Shown: positions 7,771 to 16,232 of the stretch, piece after piece
How the letters are laid out: each line of letters starts with the position of its first letter
Numbering within the stretch: the stretch's first letter is position 1
Assembly: GCF_900104945.1 (NCBI RefSeq)
Contig: NZ_LT629736.1
Span: 930,001 to 994,000, forward strand
DNA: 64,000 bases
Source of the DNA: Halopseudomonas xinjiangensis
GTDB taxonomy: Bacteria > Pseudomonadota > Gammaproteobacteria > Pseudomonadales > Pseudomonadaceae
Direction of reading: 5' to 3'
The notes under the pieces: generated by a model
The model's database searches: none
What the model was told of the DNA's origin: nothing
What the model saw: the letters and a program-made list of their open reading frames with translations, nothing else
Translations under genes and position numbers: made by a program

Positions 7771-9033
7771 ATGGTCCCTTTCAGACATTCCCTGATTTTT
7801 CTCGCTACTCTTGGGCTGTTGACGGCCTGCGACAACTCAACAAACGCAGATGACACAGATCAAGCTTCTGCGCCGTCCAATTCAGCCCAGGCAGCTCCTG
7901 CAGAATCGTCTTCCAGTGCGGCCGATACCGAATCTGCTGAAACAACGGCGGCATCGGATCAGGACGAGGCGGAATCAACCGATTCTGGTACGCCGTTTTC
8001 CGTCAGCGAGGTGACGCGGTTCGAGCAACCCTGGGCCATGACATTCCTGCCAGACGGCCGACTGCTGGTGACAGAGATGGCGGGTAACCTGCGTTTGCAC
8101 GATCTCGACAAAGGCGAGACCGGCAGCATCGAGGGCGTGCCCGACGTGGTTCAAGCCGGACAGGGTGGCCTGGGTGATGTGCTCGTGCATCCGCAGTTCA
8201 AGGATAATCAGCAGATCTATATCAGCTATGTCGAGGCTGGAGACGGCGGTTCTGGTGCGGCGGTCGCCCGGGCGCGGCTGGTATTGGACGAGAATGGTGG
8301 CGGCGAGCTTGAAGATCTGGAAGTTATCTGGCGGCAGACACCGAAGGTGTCTGGCGATGGTCATTTCAGTCACCGGCTTGCCTTTGATGATGAAGGAAAG
8401 CTGTGGATCAGCTCCGGCGAGCGGCAAAAGTTCGACCCGGCTCAGGACATGGACGGTAATCTGGGCAAAATGATCAGACTGAACGCCGACGGCAGCGTGC
8501 CTGACGGTAATCCTTTTACCGATCAGGGCGAGGTGGCGGCCCAGGTCTGGTCGTTGGGTCACCGCAATATTCTCGGCATGGCATTCGATGCTGACGGCAG
8601 GTTGTGGGCCCATGAAATGGGGCCAGAAGGTGGCGATGAGCTGAACCTGATCGAAAAGGGTGCCAACTACGGTTACCCGATCGTATCCAACGGCGAGCAC
8701 TATGACGGCAGGGACATCCCCGATCACGATACCCGCCCAGAGTTTGAGGCGCCCGTTATCACCTGGACGCCGGTCATTTCACCGGCAGGGTTCATCATTT
8801 ATGACGGCGAGCTTTTCCCGGAGTGGAAGGGTAGCGGCTTTATCGGCGGCCTCTCATCCAATGGGTTGGTGCGTGTCGCGTTCGATGGAGAAAACGCCCG
8901 GGAGGCGGAACGCTTTGATCTGGAGCGTCGTATACGCGAGGTCGAGCAAGGACCGGACGGCGCAGTCTGGCTCCTGGAAGATGGTCGGCGTGGAGGCAAC
9001 GGCACGCTGCTGAAGCTGACGCCGAAGGAGTAG
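7771..9033 (+). CDS. PQQ-dependent sugar dehydrogenase-like lipoprotein
   Basis: This is a six-bladed beta-propeller of the soluble glucose dehydrogenase family (GSDH, YliI/Asd-like), expected to oxidise aldose sugars with PQQ. ATG 7771 has AGGAG 6 nt upstream and opens a lipoprotein signal with lipobox LTAC (C20). An acidic Ser/Ala/Glu-rich linker follows to about residue 75. Propeller blocks EQPWAMTFLPDGRLLVTE, GDGHFSHRLAFDDEGKLW, HRNILGMAFD and EMGPEGGDELNLI are visible. The usual GGHHFG is GDGHFS here, keeping the histidine. It is probably periplasmic and anchored in the outer membrane. It is followed by a strong bidirectional terminator. Confidence 0.88.
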   Translation: MVPFRHSLIFLATLGLLTACDNSTNADDTDQASAPSNSAQAAPAESSSSAADTESAETTAASDQDEAESTDSGTPFSVSEVTRFEQPWAMTFLPDGRLLVTEMAGNLRLHDLDKGETGSIEGVPDVVQAGQGGLGDVLVHPQFKDNQQIYISYVEAGDGGSGAAVARARLVLDENGGGELEDLEVIWRQTPKVSGDGHFSHRLAFDDEGKLWISSGERQKFDPAQDMDGNLGKMIRLNADGSVPDGNPFTDQGEVAAQVWSLGHRNILGMAFDADGRLWAHEMGPEGGDELNLIEKGANYGYPIVSNGEHYDGRDIPDHDTRPEFEAPVITWTPVISPAGFIIYDGELFPEWKGSGFIGGLSSNGLVRVAFDGENAREAERFDLERRIREVEQGPDGAVWLLEDGRRGGNGTLLKLTPKE

Positions 9034-9039
9034 ATCGAT

Positions 9040-9068
9040 AGCAGAGCCAGCCTGGTGCTGGCTCTGCT
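9040..9068. terminator. Bidirectional terminator hairpin
   Basis: A perfect 12-bp stem, AGCAGAGCCAGC / GCTGGCTCTGCT, around a 5-nt loop lies between the convergent sugar dehydrogenase and hypothetical genes. There is no long T-tract on either side. Confidence 0.75.
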
Positions 9069-9078
9069 ACGCCTCGCG

Positions 9079-9450
9079 TTACAACTCCAGATATTCCGCG
9101 ATCAAGAACGCTTCACCCTTGCCTTCGTGCGCACCGAAGTAGCTGACCGGCTCGCGTTCGCCGTTTTCGATAGACCCCACCTCACAGTCAATGCCGTATT
9201 GCTTGGCCAGGCCATTGAACAGGTCCACCGGGTAGTTCAGGTGAATGTTTTTCGTCACCGGCTGGCTGATGCCCAGCTCCCAATCAGCACAGTCCTCGCT
9301 GTCGCAGGCGTTGATCAGGGTGACATCGTTAGCCGTATTGGCTTCGGCATAAGCCTGTAAGGCCGCCTGCAGTTCAGGCAGGCTCTGCCGTAGTTTCTTT
9401 TCCCGCTTTTCTTCCAGGCGGTCACAGGCAACAAGAAAGTAGACAAGCAT
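9079..9450 (-). CDS. Hypothetical protein, 123 aa
   Basis: I do not recognise a family. From ATG 9450 (GGA 8 nt upstream) the protein is MLVYFLVACDRLEEKREKKL..., 123 residues and soluble, with an acidic C-terminal half. Cysteines occur as NACDSEDCADWELG and later DCEVGS. No signal peptide cleavage site is convincing. The ORF extends to 9477, but the extra residues have no ribosome binding site. It stands between convergent and divergent neighbours, so context gives no clue. Confidence 0.65.
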   Translation of the reverse strand: MLVYFLVACDRLEEKREKKLRQSLPELQAALQAYAEANTANDVTLINACDSEDCADWELGISQPVTKNIHLNYPVDLFNGLAKQYGIDCEVGSIENGEREPVSYFGAHEGKGEAFLIAEYLEL

Positions 9451-9626
9451 CTGAAGTATCCGGTTTGGCGGCAACACCCAGCCCGTTGCCGATCAATGAA
9501 GGTTGCCGTCAGTTTACCTGCTTACGACGTGCGAGGGAGCCGCAACGTGACTCGTTACACATCCCGGCGTGCGAACTGGCGGGCATCCCGTAGACTGAGC
9601 AAACACTCATCTCGAGAGAACCCATA

Positions 9627-9803
9627 ATGTTCGGCCTATTCAAGAGCGACCCGGCAAAGAAGTTGCGCAAGCAGTACAACGCCAAGCTGGAAGCGGCCAT
9701 GCAGGCGCAGCGTAACGGCGATATTCGCACGTACTCCATGCTGACTCAGGAGGCCGATACGCTGTGGAAGCAGCTGGAGCCGTTGGAGAAACAGCGAGGA
9801 TGA
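9627..9803 (+). CDS. DUF6435 family small protein, 58 aa
   Basis: The protein starts [20 protein letters not shown] and ends [13 protein letters not shown], the pattern of the DUF6435 family of short helical proteins in Pseudomonas and Shewanella-type bacteria. Function is unknown. It is almost entirely alpha-helical with heptad-like spacing. The stop TGA (9801-9803) overlaps the ATG (9800-9802) of the RlpA-like gene as ATGA, so the two are translationally coupled. GAGAG lies upstream of the ATG. Confidence 0.85.
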   Translation: MFGLFKSDPAKKLRKQYNAKLEAAMQAQRNGDIRTYSMLTQEADTLWKQLEPLEKQRG

Positions 9804-10189
9804 ATGAACTGGCCTCTCGCCTGATGTTATCCCTGTTCATCGTTGCCCTTGTGGGCTGCAGTGCCGTCCCAGAGGGCGAGGGCGGTACGTCTGTTGGCTT
9901 CACCGAAACCGGGCTGGCGTCCTTCTACGCGGACCACCACCAGAACCAGAAGACCGCCAACGGTGAGCGCTATAGCCACAAGCTGAATACCGCCGCGCAC
10001 AAGAAGTTGCCCTTCGGCTCTCAGGTGCGGGTGACCAACCTTCAGACGGGCAAGAGCGTGGTGGTCCGGATCAACGACCGCGGCCCCTTTGTGCGCGGGC
10101 GGATCATTGACCTGTCCAAGTCGGCGTTCAGCAAGATCGGCAACACCTCTGCGGGGGTGCTGAAGGTGAAGATCGAAGTGATCAAGTGA
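9800..10189 (+). CDS. RlpA-like septal-ring lipoprotein (double-psi beta-barrel)
   Basis: RlpA proteins are outer-membrane lipoproteins with lytic transglycosylase activity on denuded peptidoglycan in Pseudomonas. This 129-residue form has a lipobox ending LVGC (C20), then the DPBB domain: [20 protein letters not shown] near 36-55, [20 protein letters not shown] near 73-92 and [17 protein letters not shown] near 93-109. The D in NDRGP is the family's conserved acid. The C-terminal SPOR domain of full-length RlpA is absent, so septal targeting is not implied. It is coupled to the upstream DUF6435 gene by an ATGA overlap. Confidence 0.88.
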   Translation: MNELASRLMLSLFIVALVGCSAVPEGEGGTSVGFTETGLASFYADHHQNQKTANGERYSHKLNTAAHKKLPFGSQVRVTNLQTGKSVVVRINDRGPFVRGRIIDLSKSAFSKIGNTSAGVLKVKIEVIK

Positions 10190-10195
10190 TGTCCG

Positions 10196-11011
10196 TCAGC
10201 TGCGGTAAGAGGGTTTCATACCGTCCGGGTCAAGGTCAGGTACCGTGCGATACCCCGCCATTACCAGACTGAACACACCAAACAGCAACAGGCCGATCGC
10301 CACCAGCGTGAATAACACGCCGGCATCTCTCAGGGAGGAGACTGCCTCGCCCAGTGTCTTGACCTGCGAAGAACTGGACAGCCACGCCGATTGCACAAAG
10401 GACCAACTGATCACCGCAAAGACCACTGCTCTGGCAGCGAAACCAGCGTGGCCGATGAATTTGGTGAAACCAGGTGCGCGGGGCGAAATCCGTTGCATGA
10501 ATTCGCCCGAAATAGCTTTTTTTGCTTGAGCCAATGCAGCCCCCAGGAAGCACAGACCAACAATCCCTACCACGATGGCCCCGAACTCCATCGACAATAT
10601 GGTATTGGTCGCTTGTTGTGCTTCCCCTCCGCCCCCGCCGCCGGAGGATTGCTGATTACCCTGGGCGAACTGGAAGGCGGTGTACGCCAGCACCAGGTGG
10701 GCCAGGCCGCTGGCACCGTGCCCCAGCCGCTGGGCAATGCCCTTCTTGTCTCGGCCATAATTTTCTGCGTCAAAAAGCAGTGAAGACAGGCGGTAGAGCG
10801 CATAGCCGACCAGACCCAGTGCGCACAAATAGAGTATGGGGGTGCCACCTGGCACTTCCTGCAGGTAATCAAAAACGCCTTGCGGACCCTCGCTTGCCTG
10901 GCTTTGCCCTGTGGCAGCCAGGAAGAGGTAACCGAGCAGAAGATACACCACCCCACGAGCGGCAAAGCCCAAGCGTACCAGCCAGCTAAATTTTTCAGAT
11001 TTGTCTACCAT
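10196..11011 (-). CDS. DUF1206 membrane protein
   Basis: This 271-residue protein has six membrane segments arranged as three two-helix repeats, the DUF1206 layout: WLVRLGFAARGVVYLLLGYL near 10-29, RLGHGASGLAHLVLAYTAFQ near 91-110 and FIGHAGFAARAVVFAVISW near 180-198. Each repeat keeps a G-x-A/G-A-R/H pattern. A short Gly-rich loop (SSGGGGGGE) lies after repeat two. Function is unknown. ATG 11011 has AAGGAAC upstream. It is convergent with the RlpA-like gene, with only 6 nt between stops. Confidence 0.88.
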   Translation of the reverse strand: MVDKSEKFSWLVRLGFAARGVVYLLLGYLFLAATGQSQASEGPQGVFDYLQEVPGGTPILYLCALGLVGYALYRLSSLLFDAENYGRDKKGIAQRLGHGASGLAHLVLAYTAFQFAQGNQQSSGGGGGGEAQQATNTILSMEFGAIVVGIVGLCFLGAALAQAKKAISGEFMQRISPRAPGFTKFIGHAGFAARAVVFAVISWSFVQSAWLSSSSQVKTLGEAVSSLRDAGVLFTLVAIGLLLFGVFSLVMAGYRTVPDLDPDGMKPSYRS

Positions 11012-11754
11012 GACCAGTTCCTTCAGTTGAAAGCATCACCCGCAGCAGGCGAATACTCGGTCGGATGACTGCGTGGAGGCCTACCTACTCGGACTCCAAA
11101 AGATGTAGGAGGTCAAACGCGGGGGTTGGTTCAGGAAGAGCGGAGAGGTGTGCGTAGACGGGAGAATGGCGGCAGTTGCGAGTGAGCTGACGCCGGGCCT
11201 GCGTTTCCAGCGCCCCAAGACACACGTTCTCCGAGGGTAAAAAGTAATGTCCTTTGTTGTTGTGTTGCTGTTGCTGTTGCTGGAAACAGCGCATCCGTAC
11301 GGTTTGAATTGGTCTGTTGGCTCTGCGCCTGGCACTGCTGGCGACATCTGCGCACCGGCATGCCAAAACTATCACGGCGCTTCCGGACTTGCGTTAACCG
11401 GAATGAGCTATATCGACGAAATGAAAGCGGGTGCTGTGCGGAGCCGGGCGGCACTTTTTCAGGCGATGCATTAAGGATGCGAGATTGTCTAGGCTTGTAC
11501 GGGCAGCCGCGCGGTTGAAAACCGATGATGTGTCAATTTAACCGCTTCCGCCACAGCCTGGCTTGTTCTCCCGATTTGGGCAACCTACATGCTTCGGTTC
11601 AGCGTGCTCGGCCGCGTTGGTCCAAAGCAGCGCTTGCCCAAAACCCAGATTCCGACGCGAGCGGTTTTTGGAAAGGTGGCAGGACGCGCAAAGCGGGGTG
11701 GTGATAAACTTTGCCTTTCGCTAGATCGTATGCCGAACGAAAAAGGAATTTTCG
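11012..11754. other. 743-bp intergenic region, mostly without recognisable genes
   Basis: This lies between DUF1206 and the first hydrolase-like lipoprotein gene. It holds a GTT/GCT trinucleotide tract (about 11253-11282) inside an ORF 11247-11474 that has GAGGG upstream of its ATG and a poly-Leu N-terminus, followed by GDICAPACQNYHGASG, vaguely like a cytochrome c heme site but without CXXCH. It could be a relic or chance. From about 11700 the sequence becomes the leader shared with the hydrolase genes. Confidence 0.4.
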
Positions 11755-13368
11755 ATGCAACCAAGGGGGAAGTGGTTTCCGACGGTCGCCATCTCTTTAG
11801 CTATCGCGCTGGGGGGATGCAAGGAAGATCGAGGCGGAGCGGAGTCCGACGCCAAGCATTCTGAACCACGCATATTGATAACTCAGTCGAGCGGCCTGGC
11901 AGCAGGGATACCCGCGACGCCCTTGATAAGGAAACCTCTTCCAGTCGCGGAGCATACAAGGCGCGCTCATGACTACCGCGTTTTCCAAGCGGAGCTTCCG
12001 ATCGTTCCTCCAGCGGCGCTTCAGGACGCCGAAATCTATCTCGGTAAGTATGATGCTCTGCAAGGCGATGCGTTGTACGTACTGGAGGTGCCTGACGGCT
12101 GGGATGGAGATGGCCTGATTATGTGGGCTCGCGGTTATGCCGGCGACGGCGATATCCTGACTTTGCCTACGCCTCCCGCCGCATGGCGCCAAGCGGTCAT
12201 AGGTGCGGGGTACGCTTGGGCGGCTTCGTCCTATTCGGCCAATTTCTATGACGCCCGGGCCGGCTTGGAAGATACCAACAAGCTCGCTCTGAACGTGATG
12301 AGCTATGTCGAGCGTGATTCAGGTGCACGGCTTTCTGTACCTAATCAGTATCTTATTTCCGGCGCGGGCATGGGCGGGCACGTTGCCGCCGCTGCAGTCG
12401 ACCGAGAGAACAATGAGCGCACCAACTCCAAGGTCCCCTACGAAGGCGCTGCACCTTTCTGTCAATCCGAGCAGAACCAATTTCAATGGCTCGGAGATTA
12501 CACTTGGTTGATGATGGAACTAGCTGGATACGGTGATGAAGACTACTCCAAATTTCCAGAACTAGTCGGCCAGTTTCAGTATGTCGATACCCTGCCATCG
12601 CTAGTCCGCTTCGGTCCGATGGTAGACGCCCTGTTCTTTCGACAACCACCCGGCGAGCCGAAATGGCTCTAGCCCACGGGATTCGGCGGGTACCCCTTGA
12701 TGAACATCGCTACGTATTTGACCGGAGGTCAGCGGCCTGTCTTTACGTTAGGCTTCATGTCCGTGTACCAAGATGTGGTTATGAGCACCGGCGGCGGTGA
12801 CGGGACGATCAACGGAATTCTGGGAAAAAACTTTTACGGTAATGAAAGTCAGTTTTATCGGTTTTCCGGTACTCCAGCGAAGACCATGGAAGAGTTTATC
12901 TTTAACGCCGGGGTCTCTCGAGTTACCGCTGACCCGGATGCGAATCCCCTTCGCGACGATGGGGTGCGTTGGATTCCATTGGTAAACGGAGATTTCGATG
13001 TGCCGGTGCTGACTATGCACACGCTCGGCGACTTCTATGTACCGTTCCGTCATCAGCAGTTATACCGTGAGCGGGCGATCGCAAGCGGGAATGACGATTG
13101 GCTTGTGCAGCGAGCGATTCGGGCGCCAGGTCATTGCGACTTCTCGGCAGGTGAATACCAGGTAGCGCTCGCCGATTGGCTGCAGTGGGTGAATCAAGGT
13201 GTCAAGCCGACCGGTGATGACGTGCTCACTCCAGAGATAGTCGCAGATTTCAACTACGGGTGCGCATACACCGTCGGCCAACGCCCCCTGGTAGGAGTCT
13301 GCCCGCCCGATAGTCTGCATGCGAAATCTGGCGTTATGCAAAACGATGTTATTAGGCGGTTTCCCTGA
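11755..13368 (+). pseudogene. Alpha/beta-hydrolase-like lipoprotein with in-frame TAG and lost nucleophile
   Basis: A single reading frame of 538 codons is interrupted by TAG at 12670-12672 (PKWL*PTGFGGYP), and sequence on both sides continues as one hydrolase. The N-terminus is a lipoprotein signal with lipobox LGGC (C22) and a linker ATPLIRKPLPV, both nearly identical to the two DUF6351-like neighbours. After residue 65 the body is different: LISGAGMGG at about 201-209 sits where a GxSxGG elbow is expected, with Gly205 (GGC) in place of Ser. A candidate acid (TLGDFYVPF) and histidine (APGHCDF) remain in the second half. Both changes fit decay; one could be a sequencing error. The substrate is unknown. 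Confidence 0.8.
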
Positions 13369-13488
13369 GGGGAGGCGGCGACCTCCGCTTGTGCGAAAAA
13401 GGAAAAAGGCGGCGAGAATGCGCAGATTGCGTCGCGATAAACACTGCATTTCGCTAGAGTCAAATGCCGAAAGAAAAGGGAATTTTCG

Positions 13489-15900
13489 ATGCAACCAAGA
13501 GGAAAGTGGTTTCCGACGCTCACCATCTATTTAGCTATAGCGCTCGGAGGATGTAAGGACGATCGAGGCGGAGCGGGGTCAGACGCCGGGTATTCTCAGC
13601 CACGCACACTGATAACTCAGTCGAGCGACCTGGCAGCAGCAATACCTCCAGCGACGCCCTTGATTAGGAAACCGCTTCCAGTATCGCGATCGGCTCAGAT
13701 CGAGGAGGTCGTTAGCGCTTCAAATGACCCTGCCCTAGTGTCAGGGAATGACGTGTTAGTCGAGGTATTGGTCTCCAATCCCATGGACGCAGTGGCAGAC
13801 GTGTTGGTTACGCTGAACGGTGTCGACGTTACGAGCGAATTCGATTTGCGAACGCAACATCGCATTATCGGGCTAGTTTCCGGTCTTGAAATTGGCGAAA
13901 ACACGATCATCGCATCGTCCCGCACCAACCCGTCGTCGTCCGCGCAACTAATCGTAAGAAATCATCCATCCTCAGGACCTATATTTTCTGGCCCGCATCT
14001 TCAGCCTTGGATTTGTGCTCAGCCGAGCCCAACCACAGTTACAGTTGTTAACCCGGCCAGCGGAGATTCCGCAGAAGCGGAGGCACGTGTAAGCGGATTG
14101 TCCAACCTGCCGGACTCAGACTGCAATATCCCACAGGAAGTGAGCTATTACTACCAGCCCGCCAGCATCTCAGGTTATTGCAGGCCCGATACTCATTCAC
14201 CGAACGCGTGCTTCATTCCGTTTGATGTCGCCAATCCTCCACTCGATAACGAGATCGCCAGATTCAAGAATGATCGAGGTGATACTGTTCGAAAAATCCT
14301 TGCGGTTGAGCGCGGGGCACTGAATCGAGGGATGTATTATTTAATGGTGTATCACGATCCTGAGAAACCTCATCACCCCGCGCAACCGCAGAAAGGTTGG
14401 AACAATAAGTTGATTCTTAATTTCGGAGGGAATATATGGGGCGGCCGATACCAAATCCCTTCGTCGGGCTATTTCCCTGATCCTGTAGTGCTGGCGCTGC
14501 ATGCAGGGTATATGTTCGTCAACACGACCTTGAATGACTACAGGAACAACTTCAATCACGCCGTAGGCGCGGAAGCGCTTATGATGTTAAAAGAGCGAAT
14601 CGTAGAAACGTACGGGCCAATTCGCTACACCGTAGGCATCGGGGCTAAAGGTGGGTCCACCGCTGCGCTGTCTGTAGCTGGCAGTTATCCAGGGCTGATT
14701 AATGGATTGGTTGTCAGCGAAAGTACCGCGGATGAATTGACCATGCGTATCGAAGCCTCTGAGTGCGCGCTGTTCAGTGGTCCCGGTGGATATCTTTCAA
14801 CCATTCCTTCGGACGAGCAAGACGAGTTGGCACTTAGCTTTAGCGGTCATTTCGCTGCTAGTAATTGTGTAAACTTGAACCAAGATTATCATCTATGGGG
14901 CGCGAGACCGGGTTTCGCAACAAATTGCGGCGAGATTTTTCCATCCAGCCTCGTATTCCATCCGACAGAAAACCCCGGCGGTGTGCGTTGCTCGCATGTA
15001 GAACATAATGTCAACATGCTTGGCAGCAGCGCCTACCCAGACGGTGTTACCCGAGCAAACCAGCCACTGGATAACGTGGGGGTGCAGTACGGCTTGATGG
15101 CTCTGCGTCGTGGCACCATCTCACCCGAGCGGTTCGTGCACTTGAACGAAAATATTGGTCAGCACGATGGGGACTTCAGTCGTGTTCCTGGAGTACGTAG
15201 GAACGAAGCTAAGGTTGAGGCTCTAGAAAGAGCTTATCGTTCAGGAATGGTGACGAATGGGCGTCACCTGGCAAGCGTCGCAATTATTGACATGCGGCCA
15301 AGCGAGCAGGCTTGGAGCAATACGCTGAGCTGGAGAGTCCTTCCTCTGCGCAAGAGATTAACTGACGCAAACGGCCGTTACGACAATCATATCATTTGGG
15401 CATATTCCTCAATATCCCCCCCTCAAATAAACGCTTTCACCGCGATGGACCGTTGGTTGGAGACTGTCGAAGCAGATGATACCGATCGTTCCAATGCGGA
15501 AAAGGTGGCAGCAGCTAAACCAACGGACGTTACTGATCAATGCTTGACTAAGTTCGATCTAGAGATAATAGATATAGGATGGGGCTCCCAGGACTGTCCG
15601 GTGAAGTTTGGTATGTCACCTCGCCAGGTCGCTGGGGGGCCGCTCGCCGAAGACGTACTTAAGTGCCAACTCAAGCCGCTTGTTCTGGAAAGTGATGATT
15701 ACACTCTGATTGAAAATGGTGCTGCGATAGTCTTTACTTCAGAACAGCGAGTGCGACTGAAGTCCGTCTTTGCAGAGGGCGTCTGCGATTGGACGAAGCC
15801 GGGGGTTGGTCAGCAAGCCAGTCCCGGTTGGATGAGCTTCGCCGATGGCCCCGACGGAAAACCTCTAGAGTTAACTTCGTATGGTCCTGGCGAGAAATAA
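13489..15900 (+). CDS. DUF6351-like lipoprotein, probable inactive alpha/beta hydrolase
   Basis: This 803-residue lipoprotein (lipobox LGGC, C22) is a close paralogue of the convergent gene at 16233-18644 and appears to belong to DUF6351. An N-terminal beta-rich domain (about 65-150; NDPALVSGNDVLVEVLV) precedes a large alpha/beta-hydrolase-like body. The nucleophile elbow aligns as VGIGAKGGS, with Lys387 where the paralogue has Ser385 in VGTGSSGGS, so a serine-hydrolase mechanism is not expected. The C-terminus keeps CPVKFGMSPRQVAGGP and GVCDWTKPGVGQQ. The leader (AAAAGGGAATTTTCG then ATG) matches both neighbours. Substrate and role are unknown; families with this fold include tannase and polyhydroxybutyrate-oligomer hydrolases. 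Confidence 0.78.
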   Translation: MQPRGKWFPTLTIYLAIALGGCKDDRGGAGSDAGYSQPRTLITQSSDLAAAIPPATPLIRKPLPVSRSAQIEEVVSASNDPALVSGNDVLVEVLVSNPMDAVADVLVTLNGVDVTSEFDLRTQHRIIGLVSGLEIGENTIIASSRTNPSSSAQLIVRNHPSSGPIFSGPHLQPWICAQPSPTTVTVVNPASGDSAEAEARVSGLSNLPDSDCNIPQEVSYYYQPASISGYCRPDTHSPNACFIPFDVANPPLDNEIARFKNDRGDTVRKILAVERGALNRGMYYLMVYHDPEKPHHPAQPQKGWNNKLILNFGGNIWGGRYQIPSSGYFPDPVVLALHAGYMFVNTTLNDYRNNFNHAVGAEALMMLKERIVETYGPIRYTVGIGAKGGSTAALSVAGSYPGLINGLVVSESTADELTMRIEASECALFSGPGGYLSTIPSDEQDELALSFSGHFAASNCVNLNQDYHLWGARPGFATNCGEIFPSSLVFHPTENPGGVRCSHVEHNVNMLGSSAYPDGVTRANQPLDNVGVQYGLMALRRGTISPERFVHLNENIGQHDGDFSRVPGVRRNEAKVEALERAYRSGMVTNGRHLASVAIIDMRPSEQAWSNTLSWRVLPLRKRLTDANGRYDNHIIWAYSSISPPQINAFTAMDRWLETVEADDTDRSNAEKVAAAKPTDVTDQCLTKFDLEIIDIGWGSQDCPVKFGMSPRQVAGGPLAEDVLKCQLKPLVLESDDYTLIENGAAIVFTSEQRVRLKSVFAEGVCDWTKPGVGQQASPGWMSFADGPDGKPLELTSYGPGEK

Positions 15901-16232
15901 AGGTTGCCAGTGTGATGACGAAACACGGTAGATCGGAGGATTGGCTATAGGCGACGCGTACGCTTCTCGATGAGAGGCATAGTGGATCCAGCGATACCTG
16001 GAACCAACATAGGCCCTGTGAAGCCGGCAGCGGGAGCGCTCGATGGCGCGCTCGTCAAAGCGTTCGCTCAACCCAGACCGGTAGAAGGCGAGTTTCGGCA
16101 AACCGAGTTATTTTGACGGAGAACACTAACTCATCTGTACTCGATCGAGGCGAAGCAAGGCGTTATGCCCGATCCTAACGCTTGTTGTTCTCGTCTGCAC
16201 AGCTCTAGCTCGATTACCCGGATGCCTACCAA
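15901..16232. other. 332-bp gap between convergent DUF6351-like genes
   Basis: No gene is supported here. A minus-strand ORF (15871-16101) overlaps the end of the upstream gene; it has no good ribosome binding site and no recognised motif. I see no clean terminator hairpin for either convergent gene. Confidence 0.5.

Noticed and set aside
11247-11474. 75-codon ORF with GAGGG ahead of ATG and a poly-Leu start, GDICAPACQNYHGASG later
   Set aside because: The poly-Leu part is a GTT/GCT repeat tract, the CXXCH heme motif is not complete and no family is recognised. Kept only as a note in the intergenic entry.
11495-11570. Stretch with CGGTTGAAAACCG resembling the anticodon arm of a serine tRNA
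   Set aside because: No acceptor stem, D-arm or T-arm can be built around it.
11589-11864. Alternative-frame ORF starting in the hydrolase leader (also at 13319 and 18669 in the paralogues) with KKGIFDAT-like starts
   Set aside because: Its similarity among copies follows from nucleotide identity of the shared leader and signal region; the frame ends soon after and does not look like a protein.
15871-16101. 76-codon minus-strand ORF between the DUF6351-like genes
   Set aside because: It overlaps the end of a clear gene, lacks a ribosome binding site and gave no recognisable motif; a transposase relic was considered but not supported.
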